Shown here one piece after another: positions 8,091 through 14,767 of a stretch of 38,187 nucleotides of DNA. The notes beneath the pieces were generated by a model. It was not told where the DNA came from. It did no database searches and saw only the letters and a list, made by a program, of their open reading frames with translations. The position numbers were made by a program, and so were the translations under genes. Numbering within the stretch: the stretch's first letter is position 1; each line of letters begins with the position of its first letter. Source of the stretch: Parabacteroides sp. (GTDB lineage Bacteria; Bacteroidota; Bacteroidia; Bacteroidales; Tannerellaceae). The stretch is from NCBI GenBank assembly GCA_017937385.1, contig JAGBDR010000002.1, forward strand, positions 1 through 38,187. Reading direction: 5' to 3'.

Positions 8091-9056
8091 TTAATGTAAG
8101 ACAATCTGATTCTTCTCATCATCCTTCGTATACCTGAACGGATATACGATCTGGAGTTTCCGCAAGACGCTTTCCACGCCGTCGCGTTGCCTGAACTTGC
8201 CGGTGTAGCGGAAGTTTCCGAGTTTCGTGTTTTTCACGAGGATCGACACGTCGTAATAAAGCTCCAGTTTCTTGATGATATCCGTCAGCAACATATCGTC
8301 AAAGATAAAAATGCCCTCTTTCCAGGACATAAAATCGGTGTTCTCAAACGGGGAGACTTGGGAGGAATGGTCAGAGACAACGATTTGCTGACGGGGCTGC
8401 AAAGCATAGCTGCGGCTTCTGTCGTGCGCACAGGAAACGGAGACGGCACCTTCGACCAGTGAAGTGACAAAACAGTCTTCCGTGTCGTAGGCATTCACGT
8501 TGAACTTCGTCCCGGTGACTTGGATGTCCATTTTGTTTGTTTTGACCACAAACGGTTTCCCGGCGGCCTTTTCCACTTCAAAAAAGGCTTCGCCGTGCAG
8601 TTCGACTTCGCGCTTTTCCGGAGCGAAACGTTCGGGGTAGCGCAAGGTGGTGTTGGCGTTCAGCCAGACTTCCGTGCCATCGGCCAGCAAGACTTTGGCC
8701 CGCTGCCCGGCCGGAGTTGAAAACTCCTGATAGCGGACAAGCTCATCCGCTTTGCCTCCCGCATACGTCATCAACAGATAGGTCGACAGGACGGAAAAGA
8801 GCACAATCGCGGCATAGCCCGCCACTCTGCGCAAGCCGGACAGCCACACGCGCTTTTTCCGCATACCGACAAACGCGCGATATTGCCTGTCCGAAGCGGT
8901 TCCATCTTCATTCGCCATAGCGACAAGCGCCGACAGGTTTTGAATCCCGGCCGCCTCTTTCCGCAGCGTCTCATCTTCCTTCAGCTGCCGAAAAAGGATT
9001 CGCTTTTCTTCCGCCGAAATCTCTCCCGACAAATATTTTGATAACAGATCGTACAT
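8091..9056 (-). CDS. FecR-family anti-sigma factor
   Basis: A 321-residue inner-membrane regulator that holds an ECF sigma factor until a periplasmic signal arrives, usually from a TonB-dependent receptor. The first ~75 residues are the cytoplasmic sigma-binding helices (LSKYLSGEISAEEKRIL). A membrane helix spans ~77-98 (GYAAIVLFSVLSTYLLM). The FecR domain follows with FSTPAGQRAKVLLADGTEVW, LNANTTLRYPERF and GEAFFEVEK. The last ~70 residues match the DUF4974 domain (FIFDDMLLTDIIKKLELYYD). Its sigma partner is the ECF gene ending at 9943. The two would normally be adjacent but are separated here by an 813-bp unit. The GH88 gene follows 14 bp later, suggesting that it is a target or co-transcribed passenger. 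Confidence 0.93.
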   Translation of the reverse strand: MYDLLSKYLSGEISAEEKRILFRQLKEDETLRKEAAGIQNLSALVAMANEDGTASDRQYRAFVGMRKKRVWLSGLRRVAGYAAIVLFSVLSTYLLMTYAGGKADELVRYQEFSTPAGQRAKVLLADGTEVWLNANTTLRYPERFAPEKREVELHGEAFFEVEKAAGKPFVVKTNKMDIQVTGTKFNVNAYDTEDCFVTSLVEGAVSVSCAHDRSRSYALQPRQQIVVSDHSSQVSPFENTDFMSWKEGIFIFDDMLLTDIIKKLELYYDVSILVKNTKLGNFRYTGKFRQRDGVESVLRKLQIVYPFRYTKDDEKNQIVLH

Positions 9057-9122
9057 ATTTTCTTTTGCCTTTCTATCCAGTTAAACCCTCATCGCCCAAC
9101 AAACCACTATGCCACCGCCCAA

Positions 9123-9150
9123 ATAAACATTAATTAACCAGAAACAGCAA
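9123..9150. repeat. 28-bp direct repeat, copy 1 (fecR side)
   Basis: A perfect copy of 9936-9963. It begins ATAAACATTAATTAACCAGA and ends AACAGCAA. It contains the last codons of the sigma gene in non-coding form and lies 66 bp upstream of the fecR start. Confidence 0.93.
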
Positions 9151-9173
9151 TCGGAAAGCCGATGCACTTTCTG

Positions 9174-9695
9174 TCAGTCAAAATAGTCAAACTGTTCCAC
9201 AAAAAAGGATTCTATCTCTGCAATCAAACGCGGATTTTCACTTAGTGATATTCTATTGATAAGCATATAAGCACTTTTTCCGATATTCTCCTTGTGATAA
9301 AAATGTTCATCACTAAAATATGTAGCAATGAGCCTCGAATAAACCCGGTATCGCTTCGTACAACAAATATCCTCTTTAAATCCATTCGCACCAACAAACC
9401 CGAATGACGCTCTCGGATTGTCCCGGTATATTGAAAGCATGATGTTGATACAAGTATTTATGATCCGCCTGGGTTCATACGTATTGGTCATGATCCTATA
9501 TTTGTCTTTCGAAGCCGAATGATTTTTAGGATAAAACTTCACTGCATAAACATTATGCATATATTCTTCAACGCGAACAATGTATACTAATTTTGATTTT
9601 TCAGACTTGAACCGATATAACAAAACATACAAGAGGCCGCTTGAATCTCCCTTGTCCTTTTGAATGAAATGAAACGGATAGGCACTTTCAAGCAT
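9174..9695 (-). CDS. Unrecognised cassette protein (173 aa)
   Basis: I do not recognise the family with certainty. The protein is basic and rich in Tyr, Phe, Arg and Lys, with no signal peptide or membrane segment. The most distinctive stretch is residues ~95-130: a helix (INTCINIMLSIYRDNP), then ASFGFVGANG, then CCTKRYRVYSRLIATYF. This gives an alternation of strand, glycine turn and basic helix that could be a nucleic-acid or nucleotide-binding core. It starts at the A of a TAATG junction with the upstream 51-residue gene, so the two are translationally coupled. A toxin or defence effector paired with a small partner is possible, but only context suggests it. Confidence 0.7.
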   Translation of the reverse strand: MLESAYPFHFIQKDKGDSSGLLYVLLYRFKSEKSKLVYIVRVEEYMHNVYAVKFYPKNHSASKDKYRIMTNTYEPRRIINTCINIMLSIYRDNPRASFGFVGANGFKEDICCTKRYRVYSRLIATYFSDEHFYHKENIGKSAYMLINRISLSENPRLIAEIESFFVEQFDYFD

Positions 9696-9850
9696 TACAA
9701 CAGGTAAGAATATACAGGTATTCTTCTTCTTTGGAGTTCTTCTTTGGAGACATCCGACAAAACAAAATCCTTACTTGAGTCCAATTGCTTGGAATCAGCT
9801 TTATTCTTCCGTGAAGACCCGACCGGCTGTTTTAATCTAATGTTCCCCAT
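9695..9850 (-). CDS. Small cassette protein (51 aa), coupled to the 173-aa gene
   Basis: The ATG at 9850 is preferred over an in-frame TTG 30 bp upstream, because that TTG lies inside the promoter -7 box. The protein starts MGNIRLKQPVGSSRKNKADS and is hydrophilic and Lys/Ser-rich. It ends in a charged helix (SKEELQRRR) and IPVYSYLL. Its stop codon overlaps the start of the next gene (TAATG). The pattern of small first gene and larger coupled second gene resembles toxin-antitoxin pairs, but no known antitoxin motif is visible. It has its own promoter at 9878-9908. Confidence 0.6.
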   Translation of the reverse strand: MGNIRLKQPVGSSRKNKADSKQLDSSKDFVLSDVSKEELQRRRIPVYSYLL

Positions 9851-9877
9851 ATCGTTACACACCTTTGGTTGATGATG

Positions 9878-9908
9878 CAAATATACATCTTATTAATAGA
9901 TAAACAAA
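9878..9908 (-). promoter_or_regulatory. Near-perfect Bacteroidetes promoter for the cassette
   Basis: On the minus strand TTTG (9908-9905), then exactly 19 bp, then TATATTTG (9885-9878). This matches the Bacteroides consensus of -33 TTTG and -7 TAnnTTTG. Transcription should begin near 9870, about 20 nt before the ATG at 9850. Confidence 0.75.
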
Positions 9909-9935
9909 TGATATCAACACAAGACTTCCGTTTCC

Positions 9936-9963
9936 ATAAACATTAATTAACCAGAAACAGCAA
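9936..9963. repeat. 28-bp direct repeat, copy 2 (sigma 3' end)
   Basis: Identical to 9123-9150. On the minus strand it encodes the last residues LLFLVN of the sigma factor plus its TAA stop and the following bases. Confidence 0.93.
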
Positions 9964-10485
9964 CAGCGGCAAATAGTCTTTCAGTGCTACCCGCAATTTC
10001 TTCAGGGCGGTGACCATCTGGTTCTCGACCGTATTCACGGAGATTCCGAGCTCGTCTGAGATTTCCTTGTATTTGAGGCCTTCGATGCGGCTTTTGACAA
10101 AGACTTCGCGGCAACGCTCCGGCAAGGTGTCAAGTGCACGCCGGATGACGGCCTGCAACTCCTCTTCCGAGGGGTAGGAATAATCGAACGACTCCAACGC
10201 GTACAGCTTGAACCCCAGCTCCTCTTTCATCTGGTTGGTATATTCCTCTTCGACCAGCTTATGGCGCAGGAAGTTCAGGCAGCGGTTTTTCACCAACGTA
10301 AACAGATAAGTCGTCAGCATAAAGGAGATCTCGATCTCCTCCTTCCTTTCCCAAAGCGCCAGGAAGACATCTTGTACGATATTCTCCGCATCTTCATCTG
10401 CCGGCACATAGTTTTTGGCAAAGGCGAACATCTTCGGATAATACAACCGATACAGTTTCTCAAAATCTTCTTTCAGGTATAACAT
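9943..10485 (-). CDS. ECF RNA polymerase sigma factor (FecI-like)
   Basis: A 180-residue ECF sigma factor. Region 2 spans ~5-75: FEKLYRLYYPKMFAFAKNYV, then DAENIVQDVFLALWERKEE, then TTYLFTLVKNRCLNFLRHK. Region 4 spans ~112-165: LPERCREVFVKSRIEGLKYK, then EISDELGISVNTVENQMVTA, the helix-turn-helix that reads the -35 element. It ends LKDYLPLLLFLVN. In Bacteroidales such factors pair with FecR and turn on SusC/SusD or glycan-use genes. Its FecR partner is downstream beyond the inserted cassette, and the cassette leaves the sigma C-terminus intact. An HU-like gene lies 43 bp upstream on the same strand. Confidence 0.93.
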   Translation of the reverse strand: MLYLKEDFEKLYRLYYPKMFAFAKNYVPADEDAENIVQDVFLALWERKEEIEISFMLTTYLFTLVKNRCLNFLRHKLVEEEYTNQMKEELGFKLYALESFDYSYPSEEELQAVIRRALDTLPERCREVFVKSRIEGLKYKEISDELGISVNTVENQMVTALKKLRVALKDYLPLLLFLVN

Positions 10486-10528
10486 AGCAACCCCGTTTTA
10501 TCTGTTTAGCCTAAATCCCATACGCCGC

Positions 10529-11131
10529 TCATCCCTCGTCCACCGGGAGACGGAACAAATAGGCGTTCCCGACGAATGTCCGCACCAGTTTCCCCTCCAG
10601 CATCATCTTTTTCAGGTCGGCGGCCGCCTTTGTCTTCCCGCACCGGCAAAGGTTACGGTACTCCTTGCCGGTGATGTAAGGATGTGTCTTCAAGTATTCC
10701 AAGGTCCGCTGTTCACACACTTCCGGGGTGAACCCGACGGGGGCCTTTTCCGACGAACGTTCCAACTGCATCGTGCGCAGACGGTCACGCAGCTCTTTGG
10801 CTGAACGGAACGTCACATCCTGGAAGCGGATCGACTCGGCGCGTATCTCTTTCTCTTCCAGGACCGGACGGGATTTCAAAGAGATGCCGAACGTGCCGAT
10901 TCCCTCCAGCTCGATGCACTGCCCGAACTTCAAGGCATCGACGATCAGATCCTGAAGCAACTGCAACATGCCCTTGATATCCGCCGATGAAAAAGAGGAA
11001 CGCCCTTGCGCCATCTTCGCCAGGTCGTCCAGACGGACGGTGCGCCACGGTGCGAAACAAGGGTAAAGCGGTTGTTTTACGTCCGTTTTACCCATGCCCG
11101 GACGGCGCACTAACTTGTATTCTACTGACAT
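10529..11131 (-). CDS. HU-like DNA-binding protein with C-terminal winged helix
   Basis: The N-terminal ~125 residues are the Bacteroidetes HU-related type (HU-HIG). Examples are VEYKLVRRPG, the helix DDLAKMAQGRSSFSSADIKG, and the strand region IELEGIGTFGISLKSRPVLE. The last ~65 residues (RTLEYLKTHPYITGKEYRNL, then KTKAAADLKKMMLEGKLVRT) look like a winged helix. At 200 residues it is longer than classic HU (~90). It starts at ATG 11131. It probably binds DNA as a nucleoid or regulatory protein; its target is unknown. The 347-bp region upstream holds a nested palindromic repeat. Confidence 0.82.
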   Translation of the reverse strand: MSVEYKLVRRPGMGKTDVKQPLYPCFAPWRTVRLDDLAKMAQGRSSFSSADIKGMLQLLQDLIVDALKFGQCIELEGIGTFGISLKSRPVLEEKEIRAESIRFQDVTFRSAKELRDRLRTMQLERSSEKAPVGFTPEVCEQRTLEYLKTHPYITGKEYRNLCRCGKTKAAADLKKMMLEGKLVRTFVGNAYLFRLPVDEG

Positions 11132-11209
11132 ACTTTTACTTATTAGGTGTTTTCATATAATATGCTACCGCTTCCTTGCGCACCGATTCCGGTTTCCGCT
11201 TCGGTCCAT

Positions 11210-11303
11210 AAGTTGTCCGCTTGACGGCGGACGACCGTTCGCTTGCTGAAGGACGATCGTTCGCCACCAAGCGAACAACCGTTCACCGGCAAGCGGACGA
11301 CTT
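11210..11303. repeat. Nested palindromic repeat
   Basis: The outer arms AAGTTGTCCGCTTG (11210-11223) and CAAGCGGACGACTT (11290-11303) differ by one base when paired. The inner arms GTTCGCTTG (11237-11245) and CAAGCGAAC (11268-11276) are perfect. Variants of CCGTTCGC and GGACGA recur between them. It can fold as a large cruciform or hairpin. Confidence 0.7.
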
Positions 11304-11431
11304 ACGAATAGCGTCTAAAGATACAACAAATAAGGAGAAAAGACCTACTATATCAGAAGAAAAACGCAAATTCCCGATTTATTTTGTTTGAATACTTCCC
11401 TTATCATTCTCTTCAATTGCCGGGATTACTG

Positions 11432-11439
11432 TACCTTTG
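11432..11439 (+). promoter_or_regulatory. Promoter -7 box for purT
   Basis: TACCTTTG fits TAnnTTTG, with a predicted start near 11446 and a 5' leader of about 33 nt. The -33 element is weak. Confidence 0.5.
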
Positions 11440-11478
11440 TACGCACAAAGAAAACAAACAACGTAACATTCATATAAT

Positions 11479-12660
11479 ATGGTAACAATAGGAACACCGA
11501 AATCGGCTACCGCAACCAAGGTTTTGCTTTGCGGTTCCGGCGAGTTAGGCAAGGAGTTTGTAATCGAGCTGCAGCGTTACGGCGTGGAAGTGGTCGCGCT
11601 GGACAAATATGCGGATGCTCCTGCCATGCAGGTCGCCCACCGTTCGTATGTCATATCGATGCTAGACGGAAACGCTTTGCGCGAGATTGTAGAAAAAGAG
11701 AAACCGGATTACATCGTTCCCGAAGTGGAAGCCATCGCGACACCGACACTGATGGAGCTGGAAAAAGAAGGATTCCATGTCATCCCGACCGCCCGTGCGA
11801 CCTGGCTGACCATGAATCGTGAGGGCATTCGCCGCCTTGCCGCCGAAGAGCTGGGCCTGCCGACTTCGCCTTACCGCTTTGCCTCGACGGAAGAGGAGTT
11901 CATCAAGGCGGTCAGGGCCATCGGGATGCCGTGCGTCGTCAAGCCGATCATGAGTTCGAGCGGACACGGGCAGAGCGTGATCCGCAAAGAGGAAGACATC
12001 GACCGTGCCTGGCACTACGCGCAGGAAGGCGGGCGTGCCGGTGCCGGCAAAGTGATCGTGGAAGGGTTTGTCGATTTCGACTATGAGATCACCCAGCTGA
12101 CGGTCCGCCACATCGGAGGCACGTCATTCTTAGAACCGGTCGGACACGTACAGGTCGATGGCGACTACCGCGAGTCCTGGCAACCGCAGGTGATGAGCCC
12201 TGCCGCCAAAGAAAAGGCACGCGAGATTGCCGGTAAAATCACGGAAGCGCTTGGCGGACGCGGTATTTTCGGTGTCGAACTGTTTGTAAAGGGCGAAGAG
12301 GTCATCTTCAGCGAAGTGTCGCCTCGTCCGCATGACACGGGAATGGTCACGATGATCACGCAGGACCTTTCGCAATTCGCCCTGCACGCCCGTGCCGTAT
12401 TGGGCTTGCCGATCCCGAACATCGCGTTCCACGGTGCCGGCGCTTCACGTGCCGTCGTGGTCGAAGGAGACAGTAACCAGCTTGCGTTGGGCAACTTGGA
12501 CAAGGTACTGGAACAGCCGGACACCCAAATGCGCTTCTTCGGCAAACCGGAAGTCCACGGACACCGCCGCATGGCCGTACTGTTGGCCCGCGGGTCGGAT
12601 GTGGCCGATGCACGCCGGAAGACTGGGGTGATGATGGAACAGCTGGAGGTAAAGTTATAA
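11479..12660 (+). CDS. purT: Formate-dependent GAR transformylase PurT
   Basis: It makes formyl-GAR from glycinamide ribonucleotide, formate and ATP, a step of purine synthesis that bypasses the folate-dependent PurN reaction. The ATP-grasp fold is clear. The N-terminal nucleotide/GAR part is [23 protein letters not shown]-binding strands include [19 protein letters not shown] and [20 protein letters not shown]. The catalytic end is [20 protein letters not shown] followed by HDTGMVT. At 393 residues it is almost the same length as the E. coli enzyme (392). It stands alone, with its own promoter at 11432 and a large palindromic repeat downstream. No riboswitch was recognised in the short leader. 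Confidence 0.96.
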   Translation: MVTIGTPKSATATKVLLCGSGELGKEFVIELQRYGVEVVALDKYADAPAMQVAHRSYVISMLDGNALREIVEKEKPDYIVPEVEAIATPTLMELEKEGFHVIPTARATWLTMNREGIRRLAAEELGLPTSPYRFASTEEEFIKAVRAIGMPCVVKPIMSSSGHGQSVIRKEEDIDRAWHYAQEGGRAGAGKVIVEGFVDFDYEITQLTVRHIGGTSFLEPVGHVQVDGDYRESWQPQVMSPAAKEKAREIAGKITEALGGRGIFGVELFVKGEEVIFSEVSPRPHDTGMVTMITQDLSQFALHARAVLGLPIPNIAFHGAGASRAVVVEGDSNQLALGNLDKVLEQPDTQMRFFGKPEVHGHRRMAVLLARGSDVADARRKTGVMMEQLEVKL

Positions 12661-12678
12661 CAAGCAAAAGCGGAGTCA

Positions 12679-12895
12679 CGAAAAGGCACTGTAAGTGCCT
12701 CGCAAAATAGCCCCAGGTTTTAACCTGGGGAGAGGCGTATACCTCCCGCCAAGTTTGTACCCTGTAAGGGTACTGCAATGAATATAAGTTATTTACATAT
12801 TGCAGCACCCTTACAGGGTGTTAACGGGGTGAGGGAACATAAGTCCCGGGGTTGAAACCCCGGGCTATTATGCGAGGCGCCTACAGCGCCTTTCG
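12679..12895. repeat. 217-bp composite palindromic repeat (REP/BIME-like)
   Basis: The two outer parts are inverted relatives. The left has CGAAAAGGCACTGTAAGTGC and GCCCCAGGTTTTAACCTGGGG. The right, read in reverse, has CGAAAGGCGCTGTAGGCGCC and the hairpin CCCGGGGTTTCAACCCCGGG. The centre has a third pair, ACCCTGTAAGGGT near 12759 and ACCCTTACAGGGT near 12807. Each part can also fold on its own. It looks like a multi-hairpin intergenic repeat family; family copies elsewhere cannot be checked here. Confidence 0.75.
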
Positions 12896-13020
12896 ACACA
12901 CTTTCTTATAACCGGAACAAGGCGCACACCCCCTAAGGCTCCGAACATCTTGCATGATCTGTCGAAAAACCTATAAAGCCATATATTTGCACCTATTTCG
13001 CTTTTTTTTCAGGAAAATCA

Positions 13021-13050
13021 TTGTCTCTTGATAGATTCCTACTATATTTG
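13021..13050 (+). promoter_or_regulatory. Promoter of the ROK kinase gene
   Basis: TTG (13021-13023), 19 bp, then TATATTTG (13043-13050): a close match to the Bacteroides consensus. The predicted start is near 13057. Confidence 0.65.
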
Positions 13051-13092
13051 CTATTCAAAAAATGAACATTATTAATCTATAATATTAATTCC

Positions 13093-14055
13093 ATGGAGAA
13101 ATCTTATGTAGTAGGTATTGATATAGGTGGTACCAATACAGTTTTTGGTGTAGTAGACGCAAGAGGAACTATTTTATACAGCGGTTCCATTAAGACAGGC
13201 AAATACAGCGATATCGACGATTACGTCAGCGAACTTGCCAATGGCCTGAAATCAGTGATCGACCAAGCCGGCGGACCGGAAACAATAAAAGGTATAGGTG
13301 TGGGAGCTCCGAACGGCAACTTCTTCAACGGTTGCATCGAATTTGCCCCGAACCTTCCCTGGAAAAACAAGATTCCTTTGGCCCAGCTGATCAGCGAGAA
13401 ACTGGACGGAATCCCCGTTGCGTTGACAAACGACGCGAATGCCGCCGCTATCGGTGAAATGACGTATGGCGCAGCCCGCGGTATGAAAGACTTTATCGTG
13501 ATCACATTGGGAACCGGTGTCGGAAGCGGTATCGTAGTCGGCGGCAACTTGGTTTACGGACACGACGGATTTGCCGGCGAATTGGGTCACGTGATCATGC
13601 GCCGCAACAACGGACGTCCTTGCGGTTGTGGCCGTCAAGGTTGCCTGGAAGCCTACGCTTCTGCAACAGGTGTTGCCCGCACAGCACGCGAATTTCTGGA
13701 AATCCGCAAGGATGACAGCTTGCTCCGCGAACTGGATCCGGACGAAATCACATCCAAAGATGTGTATGACGCAGCGATGAAGAACGACAAGCTGGCGTTG
13801 GAAATTTTCGAATTCACCGGTAACATCTTGGGTGAAGCGTTTGCCGACTTCGTCGCATTCTCAAGCCCTGAAGCGATCATCCTGTTCGGCGGCCTGACGA
13901 AAGCCGGCGACCTGATCATGAATCCGATCAAACGTTCGATGGAAAAGAACATGCTGAAAGTGTTCGCAGGCAAGACCAAATTATTATTCTCCCAATTGAA
14001 AGAAAGCGACGCTGCCGTATTGGGCGCGAGCGCATTGGGTTGGGAAGTGAAATAA
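13093..14055 (+). CDS. ROK-family glucokinase
   Basis: Phosphorylates glucose (or a related hexose) with ATP at entry to glycolysis. The ATP-phosphate motif GIDIGGTNTVFGVVD is at ~8-22. The catalytic Asp region is VALTNDANAAAIGEMTYG, and a second phosphate loop is ITLGTGVGSGIVVGG. The ROK zinc site is GHVIMRRNNGRPCGCGRQGC followed by LEAY (CxCGxxGCxE). At 320 residues it is typical of bacterial ROK glucokinases. ROK kinases can also act on mannose, fructose or N-acetylated sugars, so glucose is the likely but unproven substrate. It is a single gene with its own promoter; the repeat tract after its stop runs to the Nudix gene. Confidence 0.92.
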   Translation: MEKSYVVGIDIGGTNTVFGVVDARGTILYSGSIKTGKYSDIDDYVSELANGLKSVIDQAGGPETIKGIGVGAPNGNFFNGCIEFAPNLPWKNKIPLAQLISEKLDGIPVALTNDANAAAIGEMTYGAARGMKDFIVITLGTGVGSGIVVGGNLVYGHDGFAGELGHVIMRRNNGRPCGCGRQGCLEAYASATGVARTAREFLEIRKDDSLLRELDPDEITSKDVYDAAMKNDKLALEIFEFTGNILGEAFADFVAFSSPEAIILFGGLTKAGDLIMNPIKRSMEKNMLKVFAGKTKLLFSQLKESDAAVLGASALGWEVK

Positions 14056-14170
14056 ATTGACAATGGACAATTGACAATTGACAATTTGGGGGAGAGAGAA
14101 ACAATATTCCTCCGATTGTCGGTTGTCAATTGTTTTAATTGTCGGTTGTCAATTATCAATTGTCAATTGT
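14056..14170. repeat. Inverted A/T-rich tracts of AATTGAC units
   Basis: Begins at the base after the glucokinase stop. Copies of ACAATTGACAATT on the left (14056-14086) face TGTCAATTGT / GTCGGTTGTCAATT units on the right (14114-14170), separated by ~30 bp. It runs to within a few bases of the Nudix start. Confidence 0.8.
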
Positions 14171-14173
14171 AAC

Positions 14174-14686
14174 GTGCATCCTTTCCATCAATTCAACTAT
14201 TGCCCGATATGCGGAGCCAAGGCTTTCGTAGAGCGTAATGAGAAGGCGAAACAATGTACGGCCTGTGGTTTCGTCTACTATTTCAATCCTTCTTCGGCGG
14301 TTGCCTGTTTCATCCGTAATCCGAAAGGGGAATTGCTATTGGTGCGTCGTGCCAAAGATCCCGCCAAAGGGACGCTCGACCTGCCGGGCGGCTTTGTCGA
14401 TATGCACGAATCGGCCGAAGAGGCTGCCATGCGGGAGGTGAAAGAGGAGACCGGGCTCGACATGACCGATTGCCGCTATCTTTTTTCCATTCCCAACATC
14501 TATCCTTATTGCGGCTTCGAAGTACACACGGTCGATATGTTCTTCGAATGCCTGACCGACTCTTTCGACGGAGCCAAGGCGGAAGACGATGCTGCCGAGA
14601 TTATTATCCTGCCTGCCGACAGGCTGAATCCGGATGATTTCGGATTGCAGTCCATCAAAAAAGCGGTAGAACGCTATATAAAGTAA
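14174..14686 (+). CDS. Zinc-ribbon Nudix hydrolase
   Basis: Hydrolyses a nucleoside diphosphate linked to another moiety, with Mg. GTG 14174 (VHPFHQFNYCPICG) is chosen because the longer in-frame reading from ATG 14078 would translate the AATTGAC repeat tract. The N-terminus is a zinc ribbon (CPICGAKAF, then CTACGFVYYFNP), as in NADH-pyrophosphatase-like Nudix proteins. The Nudix box is complete: GGFVDMHESAEEAAMREV, then KEETGLD. At 170 residues it is the size of stand-alone ADP-ribose or NUDIX pyrophosphatases. The substrate cannot be predicted from the box. It is transcribed with or after the kinase gene. Confidence 0.88.
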   Translation: MHPFHQFNYCPICGAKAFVERNEKAKQCTACGFVYYFNPSSAVACFIRNPKGELLLVRRAKDPAKGTLDLPGGFVDMHESAEEAAMREVKEETGLDMTDCRYLFSIPNIYPYCGFEVHTVDMFFECLTDSFDGAKAEDDAAEIIILPADRLNPDDFGLQSIKKAVERYIK

Positions 14687-14695
14687 TATATTTCT

Positions 14696-14703
14696 TATAT
14701 TTG
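14696..14703 (+). promoter_or_regulatory. Promoter -7 box for the TPR/barrel operon
   Basis: TATATTTG just after the Nudix stop, with a predicted start near 14710. No clear -33 box. Confidence 0.45.
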
Positions 14704-14767
14704 CAACTTAGAACCAACATATACGGTTATATAGGTATATATATCTGTATCAAAAAGCTAAGGAGTG

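Larger units (their letters stand above)
9123..9935 (-). mobile_element. 813-bp inserted gene cassette between sigma and fecR
   Basis: The unit is bounded by 28-bp perfect direct repeats, one of which is the 3' end of the intact sigma gene. Removing one repeat plus the unit rejoins sigma and fecR with a 76-bp gap, the normal arrangement. The inside is clearly more A/T-rich than its neighbours and has its own promoter and two overlapping genes. There is no recombinase, so it would have been moved by an enzyme acting in trans, or arisen by recombination between repeats. The direct repeats are seen; the mobility is inference. Confidence 0.55.
11132..11478. other. Intergenic region with palindromic repeat and purT promoter
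   Basis: A divergent gap between the HU-like gene and purT. The middle holds a nested palindrome (11210-11303) and the right part the purT promoter. No ORF or RNA gene was recognised. Confidence 0.6.
12661..13092. other. Intergenic region with long palindrome and glucokinase promoter
   Basis: Most of the gap is the composite repeat at 12679-12895. The right part carries the promoter of the kinase at 13093. No ORF was found. Confidence 0.7.

Noticed and set aside
12679-12895. CRISPR array
   Set aside because: The units are inverted hairpins, not equally spaced direct repeats, and there are no cas genes.
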